NCBI GenBank assembly: GCA_025201765.1
Contig: MU623563.1
Span: 1-37,829 of the forward strand
Source: Daldinia sp. FL1419
Lineage: Eukaryota > Ascomycota > Sordariomycetes > Xylariales > Hypoxylaceae
DNA: 37,829 bases
Reading direction: 5' to 3'
Part shown: in pieces, positions 22,584 to 34,767 of the stretch
Layout: every line of letters begins with the position of its first letter
How positions within the stretch are numbered: position 1 is the stretch's first letter
The notes under the pieces: model-generated
What the model was told of the DNA's origin: nothing
What the model saw: the letters and a program-made list of their open reading frames with translations, nothing else
The model's database searches: none
Made by a program: the position numbers and the translations under genes

Positions 22584-22775
22584 AAGGGGAGAAAAAGAAA
22601 GAAAAAGAAAAGGAGACGTGATAAGAAACCAGCACTGCTAGTAGGTATGCGTAGGAATTTCACAATCATATGTATTTATTTATTTATTATTACTACGGTT
22701 ATTTTTCTCTCTTTCTTTCTCTTTCTCTTTTCCTTTTCATACCTTATTTCCTTTTTCCTCTTTTCTCTTTCGTTC
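22584..22775. repeat. Purine tract and facing pyrimidine tract
   Basis: A 33-base A/G-only-rich tract (22584-22616) is followed about 90 bases later by T/C-rich tracts (22701-22738 and 22745-22773). The two are imperfectly complementary, so they form a potential long inverted repeat. Confidence 0.6.
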
Positions 22776-23712
22776 GACTAGTATGAAAAATCTCCTACAG
22801 GTCAGTCCTACTTGTATTCTTTACGTAGTAGATTTTGTGATACGTGAGATGTGCGTGGTCGAGAGGCGGTCGGTCGGGATCAACTTGGCGATACGAACTA
22901 GTTATCCCTCGCAGCCCTCATTTACAAAATTTCAATACTCCTTACTGCTTACCAGCCAACGTGCAGACATGGTAGATAGCAGTAATGCGGTACAAGCTTC
23001 AAGCACCAACAAACTGGGGAAGGACGCTTTATTATTGCTCCACTCGTTGCCATGAAAATGGCTACGTGGGGGTGAGGTTGCATTATTGGCCAAGAAGAAA
23101 ACCAGTGTGACGATACAACCTCATTTTCGTTTTTATTTTAGCTTAAATTGTCGTCCTGCGAGGTTCGCTCTGATCCAATGATGTAAAAACTACGTAGGTC
23201 CCCTATACAGGAAGCAGGGAAATAGGACGTAAGACATATCCCAGACGTGGCTTACGTCTGAGTTGTCAAAGGAAGAAGAAAATATGATACAGATGGTCTT
23301 GGATGGATTACTAGCTAAACGGCGTTGCGCTTAATCCGACAAACCCTGAAGACCCCTCCGGAACATGAGCTCATACCTATCCGTCACATCAAAACCTGAC
23401 GAATCACTTTCGATGGTGTGTGCTGCTGTCTCCTTACTCTGAAGCTACCTAGGTTAGTAGGTAGTTCGAACTAATATGCAATCTGAGCTCACGATGAATA
23501 TTTATGAGATGACTTGCGGTGAATACTACCTATGGTATATTGCAATATAGAAGCTACCTACCTACGTATTCTCCGTCAAGACGAGTCTTATTTAATCCAA
23601 TTAGATCGCCGTAACATTCGAGGCTTATTCTGTGCCTCTCTTTTACTTCATCTAGTCAGATAATATAACCCACCGAGGATATTCTCACTCAGCAAGCCCG
23701 GTCTTTTCGACG

Positions 23713-23728
23713 GTATGAAATTTCATAC
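23713..23728. promoter_or_regulatory. 16-bp perfect palindrome upstream of the PKS
   Basis: GTATGAAATTTCATAC reads the same on both strands and lies about 880 bases before the PKS start codon. It could be a binding site for a dimeric regulator, but a single copy is weak evidence. Confidence 0.3.
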
Positions 23729-24608
23729 TGGGGGTAAGATCTTCGTTTCGTACTAACAATTCTATAGAAGTACACAAAGAGCATGCGTGTCATTATGCAC
23801 GCATGGACTCTTAAGAAAGGATTTTACCTACCTTGCCAAATAAGGCGGTATCACGTTAGGAGTGACCTATCAAGAAATAGTCAGGAACAAAACCACCTAT
23901 ATCAGCAATGCTGGAGAGACTCCGCATACTTGTATTGCTTCTCTGGGGAAACCCGAGACGAGATCCCAGGCTAAGGTCCCAGCGGTCCGGTACATGCGCC
24001 TTCAGCTTGCGCCATGCCGCCATATAGATATTGCACCAACCGCCCTTGCAGGTTAGCAGCATATTGTTACCCACCGGGGCGACAAAGCTAGAGGCGTACG
24101 ACAACAATACACCGCGAGATACCTAATACAGTTGTGGAGTGTAGTAAGGGTCTGGCCGTCCCATCGCAAAACGGCGATAGCACGCGACAGTATAGCACGC
24201 TATGCTAGCGTCTTGATTTGCATTAGCAGCAGGACAACACAACATGAACGAGGGATGACGGATCGGGATGTAACCCAGTCTAGTCTATCTAGAGACAGGA
24301 AATAGAGCGGTTTACCAGCTCAGCGGATGACCCGAAAGACAATCTCTCAGCGGTATGACAAATTTCGGCGCCTTGTATAGGCCGATGTCTATCGTGTTGG
24401 CTCGCGATCATCGAGCTATGCTTTATCCAGACTGCGGTCAGACGTATCTACCGAGTTTCCGCTTGTGTACTTGTAGTAGGCAGATTATAATAAAAACGTC
24501 CGAGTCTCCTATGGCTTCGATTGAGTTGGTACTGAAGCATTGACTACCTACGTTGTGCCTTTATTACAATTCTCCACGCTGACTACTGATTCTCTTCTTC
24601 TTTTCGCC

Positions 24609-27600
24609 ATGAATCAAACCAACGAGATCTCCAAGTCATGCTCTTCCGAATCCTCCAATTTTACAGAGGTCAAGGACACATCATCACCGGGACCAGTCCC
24701 GATTGCCATCTGTGGGCTTGGCTTGAGACTTTCTGGTGGCATTAGAAACGCCGATGACTTCTGGGAACTCCTCGTCAACGGCCGCGATGCCCGGACACCC
24801 GTCCCAGGAAGCCGGTACAACGCTCAGGGATTCGACGGCTCCCTGGACGGAAAAGAGCGTATCGAGACTAAGTTCGGATACTACCTGGAGGATGACTTGT
24901 CTCAGTTCGATCCTTCGCTCTTCTCCATGACCCAACGGGAATTAGAGAGGTGTGACCCCCAACAGAGATTATTACTGCAAGTTACCCGCGAGTGCCTCGA
25001 GGATGCAGGTGAGGTTAATTACCGCGGAAAACCGATTGGTTGCTACGTGGGCACATTCGGCGATGAATGGCTGCACAAGCAAAGCAAAGACAGCCAGCAA
25101 GTCGGTAACCATATTGTTACCGGAGCTGGGGATTGGATGCTTGCCAATCGGATGTCATATGAGTATAATCTCTGCGGACCGAGGTGAGCCATCTACATCA
25201 TCTCACTTAGGAATCCTCGGAAGTCGGCTGATAATATAAATTTGTACGACAATAGCATGGTCATTAGGACTGCTTGCTCCGCATCACTAATAGCGTTAAA
25301 CGAAGCCTGCAGGGCAGTTCAATTTGGGGATGCTTCCGCAGCTATAGTTGCAGGATCGAATCTAATCCTCGGGCCGTCCCTCTCTATGCTTATGACCTCA
25401 GAAGGCGTCTTGTCTCCTGACGGATCATGCAAAAGCTTTGACGCCGAAGCCAACGGCTATGCTCGAGCAGAAGGCGTCACTGCTATCTACGTCAAGCGCC
25501 TTACGGATGCTATCCGCGATGGCAACCCCATCAGAGCGGTGATTCGAGGTACCGCAGCTAATAGCGATGGCAAAAGCCAAGGAATGTTGGTCCCAAAGGG
25601 AGAGGCCCTTGAATCACTCATGAGAAAAGTTTACTCTGATTCGGGACTAAACCCAGCTGAAACTGCCTTCGTTGAGGTATGTACGCCACCATTCTTTTTT
25701 CTCCCCTCTTATCGTCAATAATTTTCCGTGAAACTAAACTCGTAATTTCTCTAGTGCCATGGTACCGGAACCTCCGTCGGCGATCCAAGTATGTAATGTC
25801 AAATTTCACCCTTTTTTACAAGCTATTTTGGGTGTTAGGTATTTTTTATCAAGTTAAATAAGGGATTATTACCCTTGGGCTATACCCGGAGTCTCCTAAC
25901 CCCTTATCAGGACGAGGTTTACTAACATTGTGCTTATAGTCGAAACATCCGCAGTGGGTGAAATATTCGGTACCAACGGAGTGTATATCGGCTCTGTGAA
26001 GCCTAATATAGGTCACTGTGAAGGGTCTGCCGGTCTCGCAAGTTTAATCAAAGCAGTATTAGCCTTACAGCATAAAACTATACCTCCTAATATCAAATTC
26101 AAAACTCCTAATGCTAAGAGTAAGACCCCATCAGTAACTAGGGATTATATAAACTAATCTTTAAATCCACAGTCCCATTCACAGAAAAGAGGCTTAAGGT
26201 GCCAACGGCACCAACGCCCTTCCCAGCTAATAAAGCTGAGCGGGTCAGCGTGAATTCCTTTGGAATCGGCGGTTCAAACGCCCATGTGAGTAACTTCGTT
26301 TGCCCTTATTATCTAGACCTATCAACTAACACTACCAAAGATAATCGTTGACTCGTTTCCTAATTCAGAAGAAGTAAATGCTATAAGAACTAAACGACCA
26401 GAGCTGTTTATTATCTCGGCTAATACTCAAAACTCGCTGAAACGACAAGTAGAGAAATACGAGAAGTATATCTCTCAACGAAATTCTAATGCATACAACG
26501 TAGCATATACATTAGCCCTCCGCCGAGAGCGGTTACCACACAGGGCTTTCATAATCAAGTCCGATGAGCAGATCGTAGATACCTCTGGCCTAGCCAGAAT
26601 ACCAGGGAAAGCCTCCCGCCGCAAAGTCACGATGATTTTCACTGGACAGGGTAGCCAGTGGGCCGAGATGGGAAAGGGGCTATTCTTAGCTAACCGAGAG
26701 TTCCGCGAGGACATTCACCTCATGGACGACATTCTCAGACATGCTGCACGTCCCCCTAATTGGACAATCGAATGTAAGTCCAGTCCTCAACGTCAAAGAA
26801 CCGTCCCTGCATAGAATGTTGACATGCTGATTTCCTCGTTCCACAGCCGAGATGCTCAAGCCGGGTGAAAACAGCCGCATCAACGAAGCCGAGTTGTCAC
26901 AGCCTCTATGTACCGCATTACAGATTGCGATCTATCGCCAATTTGAGCGGTTCGAGGTTAGGCCTTCGGCGGTTGTAGGGCATTCCAGCGGTGAAATCGC
27001 CGCAGCATATGTCGCCGGGCATATATCGCTCGAGTTTGCTATCAAGGCGGCGTACTATCGCGGCCTCGTCTCCTCCACAAGCACGAATAAGACTGGTTCG
27101 ATGGCCGCAATTGGACTCGGAGCTACGGAAGTAGCACCTTTCTTACCAGAAGGCGTCGTCGTCGCATGCGAAAACAGCCCCAAGAGCTCGACCATCTCAG
27201 GAGATCGCGAGCTATTGGAGCAGACCGTTTCTAACATAAAAAAAGCCAAGCCTGACACGTTTGCGCGCCTACTAAAAGTTGATATGGCGTATCATTCGCG
27301 TGAGTAACGCCGGGTCTTCCTTATATTTATACATTTCGCTAATAGGGGTTCTACACAGACCATATGGATTCATTAGCGAAGCAATATCTTCAGCTCTTGC
27401 AGTCAGAAAAAGCATCCGCCAATGACAAAAAAACCCACCCGTCCAAGATCACATTCATGTCAAGCGTGACAAACAAAGTAGTAGAAAACTCGGCTGAGTT
27501 GGGCTCACAGTACTGGGTTGCCAACCTTGTTTCGCCTGTGCGTTTCAGCACAGCGGTGCAGAACCTCTTGCAATTACGAGGCGATTCCGATATTCTATTA

Positions 27601-30600
27601 GAGATTGGCCCGCACGGGGCATTGGCCGGACCCTTACGCCAGATCTGCACCGAAGGTTCGTGGCAGTGCAATTACATCGCTTCTCAACAACGCGGCAGCG
27701 ATAGTGCGGTGTCTCTTCTTTCTGCCCTAGGTAGGCTCTTCCAAGAGGACGTCAGTATCGACTTTCGCGCGTTGTTCCCGGGCGGTCGAGTCGTTCCGGG
27801 ACTACCTTCCTACGCATGGGACCACAGCGGCCAGTCATTCTGGAACGAGAGCCGGTTGGCTACTGCTTGGCGACAGAGGAAATATCCGCATCATTGCATC
27901 CTTGGTGTTAAGACTACCGAGTCGACGGACTCCGAGCCTATATGGCGAAATGTTCTTCATCTCGATGATGCTTCCTGGTTAGTCGATCATAAGGTCGCAC
28001 AGAACGTCGTGTTCCCTTTTGCTGGATACTCCGTTATGGCTGGTGAAGCAATCCGGCAGGTAGCCGGAGCCGACGCTGGATCAGGTTACCATCTTCGACA
28101 CGTGGTCGCCCACACGGGTCTTGTATTAAACGATTCAAAACCAGTCGAGATCATCACTTCACTACGTCGGAAGAGGCTTACCGACTCGGACGAATCTCAA
28201 TGGTACGAATTCAACATCTCATCTTACAGTGGCTCTGCATGGATCAAGCACTCTACAGGAGAAGTCAGGCGCATTGAGGGACCTGGCGAAGCAGCTTCCT
28301 GGGCCCCGGAGGAGCTGCCTCGTAAACTACCGAGTCCATCGTTCTATACGGCTATGCAACGTATCGGTATCAGCTACGGTCCCGAATTCCAGGCCCTTAC
28401 GGATATCTCTACTTCTACCACAGAGCACGCAGCCCAAGCCAAGATAGTCGATAAGCATAACCACGTGTCCGCACCGTTCTCCCTCCACCCCGTGGTAATC
28501 GATGGGTGCTTACAGTCGCTGCTAGTCGCAATGAGAAAGGGCCTTTGCCGCAATTTCGACGGCCTATTTGTGCCTGTTTCTATTGACGAGCTCATTGTAC
28601 ACCGAGGGGCATCTGAAATCTACGTCCGTGCCTGGACAGAGAAAGGTGATCTAAGGCTTGGCCAGGCAGAATGTATCGCAGACGGGAGACTAGCGTTGCG
28701 GATGCGCGGTCTGAAATTGGCGCCCCTTGAAGATGACAATCCGGTCGCCAATTCCATCGACCAACACGCCGCAGCACGTATCAACTGGCTTCCCGATTTT
28801 GATTTTGCCGATCATACGGCCTTGTTCTCAGCACCTACGCCCGACAGGGATCAGCTTATACTACAACAGGAGCTTTCGTTCCTTTGTATGATCCAAGAAG
28901 TCAAGGCCGTAGAAAGCCTCGAACCTTGTCAACCTCACTTCACCAAATTACGCGATTGGATGAAGAAAGGAATCGAAGATGCGGCTACCGGAAAAGAAGA
29001 GTTCCCTCTAGTTGCTAACGCGGCGCAACTACTAGAGCTAAGCCCTGAAGAACAACAGAGCATGATCAAGTCTCACCTTAACATCCTGGAGAAGGGTGAT
29101 CACCGCGCTCTCTCCCTCGGCACCAAGCGTGTGTGCGACTATGCAACAGAGATATTTACGGGATCACGGGAAACTCTCGACGTGCTCATAGAAGACAATC
29201 TCCTATCGGAGATCTACAATCGTGCCAGTTTCGGATACGGAAACTTCGTACGCTTACTCGGAAACACGCGGCCGAATTTACGAATCCTAGAAGTCGGTGC
29301 CGGCACGGGTGGAACTACGGAACTTATCTTACGCGACCTTGTCGATGAAGGCGGGTTCCCCTCCTATTCGATTTACACGTTCACCGACGTCTCGTCTGGT
29401 TTCTTGGTGAAGGCGCGGGAGCGCTTCTCGTACGCACCCAATATGGAGTATAAAGTCTTCGACATTAGCAAGTCGCCGTTCGAGCAGGGGTTCGAGGGTG
29501 GAGAAAAGGGGTCATATGACTTAATTCTAGCCGCCAACGTCGTCCATGCGACTCCGGTCATCAAGGAGTCACTTAAGAACATAAAATCGCTACTAAAGCC
29601 CGAAGGAATGTTAGTACTAACAGAGCTTTTACCCTCGTTGCGCACGGCAAACTACGCTTTTGGCCACTTCGCAGGTTGGTGGCTGGGCGAGGACGATGAC
29701 AGACCTACAACTCCTCTGGTACCTGTCGAACGCTGGGATGACGAACTTAAAGCCGCAGGTTTTACTGGAGTAGACTCGGTCGTGTTTGACGATGAAGAAC
29801 CCTACAGTCAAATCCTCGCGATCATATCGCGACCGCAGACTAAAGCCGAACCATTCGCTAAAAAAGTCACTCTACTATGCGAAAACGAGGAATCCGGCGT
29901 GGCGCACACTCTGAAGACATCTCTAGAAAGTTCGGGGTGGGAAGTCACTCCATCTAGCTTAAGCTCCGAGCCTCGACCAGACGAAGACATCATATCGTGC
30001 CTGAACCTAGAGAGCGATTGGTTTGTCAACTTAACTCCGGAGGCATTCGCCAAATTCCAGACATATGCGCGAGCCCTAGAGCACCGCAAGGTTCTCTGGC
30101 TTACCCCACCAGTGCAAATTCGATGTAAAGATCCTCGGCCGGCAACATTCATCGGTCTAGCCCGTACTTTACGAGGCGAGCGATTACCCGGACTTAGTAC
30201 CCTCGAAATCGAGTCAAGTGAGCCGCGGTTCGTAGATATGGTTCTCGATGTGTTCAACAAGGTCCGTACAAAAGAGGACGTTGGTACGCTCGCTCCCGAT
30301 CGCGAGTTTGTCGTCGAGAACTCCCAGATCTGCATCCCTCGATACCGTCCTTTCTCTTTGCTCAATAAGCTGAAGGAGAAAGAAGAGATCCGTGGTCGCG
30401 AGGAAAGATCAGAGGTTACGCCTAAAAGGACGGCTTTAGCAATCTCAAAGATAGGATCCATGGAGACGCTTCATTGGATCGACGAATCACTACCATCAGA
30501 ATTACCAGACGACTACGTAGAGATCGAGACCCGAGCCGTGGGTCTAAACTTCCGCGACGTCGTCCTAGCAAGAGGTATCATTGATTCTTCCACTCCAGGT

Positions 30601-32819
30601 CGCCTACCCTTGGGCTACGAGCTATCGGGCGTCATCAGCAAAGTAGGTTCAGCCGTCAAGGATCTTGCCCCCGGGGACAGAATCATGGCTCTCTGCAACG
30701 GTTGTCTCGGTACGAGGAACGTGGCACCAGCCGACATCGTTATGAAAATTCCCGACAATCTCGCCTTCGAGGATGCCGCCTCTATCCCCGTATGCTTCGG
30801 GACTGTGATCTATAGCTTTATCGACGTCGGCCGATTAGAAAAGGGTCAAAGCGTCTTGATTCACTCGGCTTGCGGTGGTGTCGGCCTTTCAGCGATCCAA
30901 GTAGCAAAGATGCTTGGAGCTGAGATATACGCAACTGTCGGTAGCGAAAAGAAGGTCCAGTATCTCATTGATAACTTTGGCATTCCGCGTTCTCACATCT
31001 TCAACTCTCGAGACGCATCGTTCGTAGAGGGTGTTATGAAGGCGACAGAGGGACGAGGAGTCGACTTGGTCCTAAACTCGCTTTCGGGCGAACTGCTCCA
31101 CGAGTCGTGGCGATGCGTTGCTAAATTCGGCGTCATGGTCGACCTTAGCTTGCGAGACTCCAAGGGATCCGGTCGACTGGATATGCTTCCTTTTGCCGAT
31201 AACCGTTCTTACTACGGCGTAAACCTATCCGATTTTAGAGAGAAGCCCAAGTGGTTAAGGAGGTAAGTTTGTTGAACAGGAATGGCTATTCTTCCGTAGC
31301 AAGCCATGGACTACACTCGCCATTCCTATACAATTGATAAAGTGCTAACAGATCCCTAGATTATTAACCGCATACGTCGACTTTTATAACCAAGGTCACT
31401 TGCGACCAATCAGTCCGATCGCGAGCTTCGACGCAAAACGGATCGCAAGAGCATTCCGTCACCTAGAAGATGGCGATCATATGGGCAAGATCGTAGTGAC
31501 CTTCTCACCCCCTAGCCTAGGCACACCAATCGAATCGCTGCCTCAACGCCGCGGTATTGAATTCGATCGTACGGCTACCTACCTCCTTGTAGGTGGCGTC
31601 GGTGGGTTAGGAAGATCTATCGCGATATGGATGGTGGAGCGGGGCGCACGAAATCTAATGTTCCTTTCGCGCAGCGCAGGCCAAAGTGACGTTAGCAAGA
31701 TTTTATTCCACGAAATAGAATCCATGGGATGTTCGGTGACGGCAGTTGCTGGACGCGTTGACCTGATCGAAGATGTACGAGAAGCGATACACCAAGCAAA
31801 GTCGCCCATTAAGGGAGTGATACAGTTAGCAATGGTTCTAAGAGTAAGAGTCCCATTCACATGATTAGACAAAACATATAATACTAACCACGATATCTCA
31901 GGATGTCCCCGTAGTAGACATGGAATGGTCTCAATGGAAAGATGCCCTTGCGCCCAAGGTCGAGGGGACCTGGAACTTGCACAAAGCATTGGAATCAGCT
32001 AACCTAGATTTTTTCTTCCTGGCTAGTTCAATCATGGCCGTAGTCGACTCTCTTGGACAGGGAAACTACGCGGCAGCCAACACATTCATGGAGGCTTTCT
32101 GCCGTTACCGCCATTCCCTAGGACTGCCAGCGTCAGTACTCAACATTACGGCCATAGGGGATATTGGATTTGTGGCCGAAAACTCCCACGCGATGCAGAA
32201 TATCAAGGCGCAAGGTATATGTCTGCTTGGCGAGCGTGAATTCCTAGACTTCCTAGAGCTTAGTCTCATGAATAACTCGCCTACGAGCCAAAACGCCACC
32301 GGACCTCTAGCCGTCCCACCCACGCCATGGAGTAGCGACGCCCAGATGGTGATGGGTGTACGGTCGGACCAGGACTTGGACGATCCTAATAACCGAACAA
32401 TGTGGCGGCGCGACAGGCGTATGGGTATATACCATAACGTCCGAGTCGAGAACGCAGCCAAGACCACCGAGAACGACGCTCTACAAAAATTCCTCGGGCA
32501 AATTACGACTGCCGGAGAGGGAGGAAGAGCCCTCCTGAAAGATAAAAACAATATTGAGTTCTTAGCAAACGAGATCGGCAAAAAGATATATGACTTCCTC
32601 CTCAGGCCAGACGAGGAAGTAGACATAAATCAGACGCTGGCGCAGATGGGCCTCGACTCGCTAATGGCCATTGAATTGAGACGGTGGTTTAAGGGCGCTT
32701 TGGGACTCACGTTAAGTGTGCTGGAGATCGTCGGGAGTGGAACGCTCTATCAACTTGCGGAGCTCGCCGCGGCCAAACTGCTCGAGAAGCTCGAAAGCGA
32801 GTCTCAGAAAGCCGCGTAG
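24609..32819 (+). CDS. Highly reducing type I polyketide synthase (KS-AT-DH-cMT-ER-KR-ACP)
   Basis: Ten exons (24609-25183, 25256-25676, 25755-25788, 25940-26119, 26173-26285, 26341-26773, 26847-27299, 27359-31262, 31360-31843, 31902-32819) give 2504 residues in unbroken frame. KS: cysteine C199 in IRTACSAS, H334 in CHGTGT, H369 in KPNIGHCEG. AT: FTGQGSQW at about 541 and nucleophile S632 in GHSSGE. DH: H947 (VDHKV) and D1118 (HPVVIDGCLQ). cMT: intact SAM motif EVGAGTGGTT at about 1380-1390. ER: about 1763-2085 with IHSACGGVGLSAIQ. KR: GGVGGLG at 2116-2122, S2241/S2242 and Y2255 (NYAAAN). ACP: S2452 in MGLDSL. No thioesterase or reductase follows, so release must be in trans. All reductive domains look active, predicting a reduced, alpha-methylated chain. 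Introns crowd the KS-AT half; exon 3 is only 34 nt. Cytosolic. It is the core gene of the locus; I do not recognise the product. Confidence 0.96.
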
Positions 32820-33200
32820 TTAGTTAGACAAGGCATACGTCGGCCTATGAACCTATTAATGTAAGATTAGATACCTAATGCTTAATATATTCTAACCGTA
32901 GTATCTTACGCCCCATACATGATGTTGCCCTAGGTGATGGTAATCTATAGCGGAACGTGTTTGGCGAAAGATTGGGCAATGATATTGAAGGTAATCGAGT
33001 GCGTTTGCTTTGCTTCAACAAACAGAACAGCGGGGTTATAGGAACCCTCTTCCAATCTCTTCGATTCTGCACCACATCTCACTGCGCATGCCCCTGGAAT
33101 CCATTCGCCTCAATCCACGCAAAGTTGGCTCACCGACCCAGCCAAATTTAATTCTCCCTTTTCCCCCCCTTCAATAAACATACTTAATATCGAAGAGGCC
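32820..33200. other. Convergent intergenic region, no gene
   Basis: 381 bases between the PKS stop and the stop of the small membrane-protein gene on the other strand. It must hold both 3' UTRs; nothing else is recognised. Confidence 0.6.
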
Positions 33201-33709
33201 TCAACGATACTCTATCCAAGCACCGAGCAAACCAGTAGCCATAAAGGCAACGAATACCTTGGCTTGGGGGAAAGCTGGACCTCCAAACTCGGGATCGACC
33301 CCCATGGTACCAGGGGGCAGAATACTGAGGAGTCCCGCAATCCAGTAGATAGAGCCGGTAATAGCACTCGCGAAGATAAACTCGCGGCGCAACTCAGGCG
33401 TCTTCGCCTCCCGCCACGTATAGTAGAGGGTTAATCCAGACAAAATTACGGCGAGAAAGACGGTTTGAGCGTTGTGAAATCTAGTAGTGCTTGTTAGATA
33501 GACACCAGTACCTATGCTTATAAACAACAGTATGTTTATTGTCTATCTACCTAGGTGTACGTCCAATAATGTGCTTGGGACAATTAGACTTACTTTGCAT
33601 GTGGGCGCCATCGCGGATTAGACATGTGCGTCTCGTTGAGGCAGTCAGCCATAATGGTACCGATGCACATACCGAGTGCGTCGACGGTTAGCAGCAACCG
33701 GCCCAACAT
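33201..33709 (-). CDS. Small four-helix membrane protein (possibly DUF6640-type)
   Basis: Exons 33594-33709 and 33201-33480 flank a 113-nt intron (33481-33593, GTAAGT...CTAG) and give 131 residues. Four hydrophobic helices are visible, at about 4-22, 44-62, 72-93 and 112-128. A conserved-looking loop, ADCLNETHMSNPRWRPHAKF, lies between helices 1 and 2. Its Asn-Glu-Thr-His and Asn-Pro-Arg-Trp pairs resemble a family of small fungal/bacterial membrane proteins that I recall as DUF6640; this is from memory and no function is known to me. A role as a small cluster-encoded membrane enzyme or chaperone is conceivable, since it directly abuts the PKS tail to tail. It could equally be an unrelated neighbour. 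Its intron contains a copy of the dispersed CTACCTAGGTG motif. Confidence 0.8.
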
Positions 33710-34767
33710 GGCTGTTATCGAGGTAAATAGGAGGTACCTATATAGGAAAGTATAACGATTAGGTGTTGGGTAACAATTCCCCAGCGTTCAGATATTAAAA
33801 GGTAGAAAGCGAGATTTGCCTTTTTACCGCCTCACATCATATGATGGATGCGATGTCGAAGAATGTTGAGATCATGACTTATACTTATATACTTGGAATG
33901 AGGTACGCATGTATTACCCATAATACCCTGCATGACTAGCCCCGTCCTTGTTCTCGATGTCTAACGTCATCATCCTACCTATCAAATATCGATCCGATTA
34001 TCGTCGGAGAACAACAAGCGCCTGTCGAGCTGTAGGATGGCGCCGAGAGGGGGCAAGACTAAAGTTCTGGAACGCAATATACGGCTGGTTGTGGAAATTA
34101 TACTAAGAAAGCAGACCGACCAACTTTTCCACATTAGGATCACTAACTTAACCCCTATTTCGTTTCGATTACCTAACTACCTAACCTACTATAGCTAACA
34201 ATACGATACTCCCGTGTAATTCGCCTACCTATTCTCTTGATGGGTTCAACCACGGTCGTGATTACGAAGTTGCTTGTCCTAAGTAGGTACCTACCTCAGG
34301 CAGGTATCTAGGCAGGTATCAATCCTAAACCAAATAAGGTCACATTGAGATTAGGTACCTTAGTATATCAAGTTCTAGGGTATTTTCCAGTATGTACCTA
34401 ATTCCTCGTCCGAAATACACAAGTCGAATTCGCTGCTTTGCCTTAGCAATTATATCGTACAGGAGTCGCAAAGACCTTCACGCTGGGCTTGTTTACAATT
34501 ATGAATGCGGCAAAAATTCTCTTCGTAACCTATTGTTTATAGGCCGGCCTAACCGATCATATATCCGCTATTAAGTGCATCATCTTGATGATTCCTCATG
34601 ATATATAGCCATGCCTAGCGACCAGCCAAAACCTAAAGCCAGTCCCCGAAACCCTGAAGCCCGGTCAACGTACGATGCAAAGAATATATACTAATGCAAC
34701 ATCCCATCCTCATATGCCATCGCTCCTAAACACCATATCGTGATGAAAATTAACTTAGAAAGGCCCA
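33710..34767. other. Intergenic region rich in the dispersed motif
   Basis: 1.06 kb between the small membrane-protein start and the RCC1 stop. No gene is supported. It contains several copies of the TACCTAGGTAGG-like motif (33731-33745, 34281-34320, 34352-34363, 34393-34400). Confidence 0.55.
34281..34320. repeat. Cluster of dispersed GTAGGTACCTACC-type motif copies
   Basis: Within 40 bases the sequence runs AAGTAGGTACCTACC, then two units of GGCAGGTATC/TA. This is the densest local occurrence of the motif found throughout the window. Confidence 0.7.

Larger units (their letters stand above)
22369..24608. promoter_or_regulatory. Divergent upstream region of the methyltransferase and HR-PKS
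   Basis: 2.24 kb with no supported gene. It contains a purine tract and a complementary pyrimidine tract (22584-22775), CGG direct repeats CGGTCGGTCGG (22867-22877), dispersed-motif copies near 23447 and 23553, and a perfect 16-bp palindrome (23713-23728). The first bases may include a 5' exon of the methyltransferase. It is the probable control region for both genes; no operator is proven. Confidence 0.5.

Noticed and set aside
23856..24107. 83-codon minus-strand frame with a Cys/Trp-rich segment upstream of the PKS
   Set aside because: No signal, partner exon or family match; likely fortuitous in promoter DNA.
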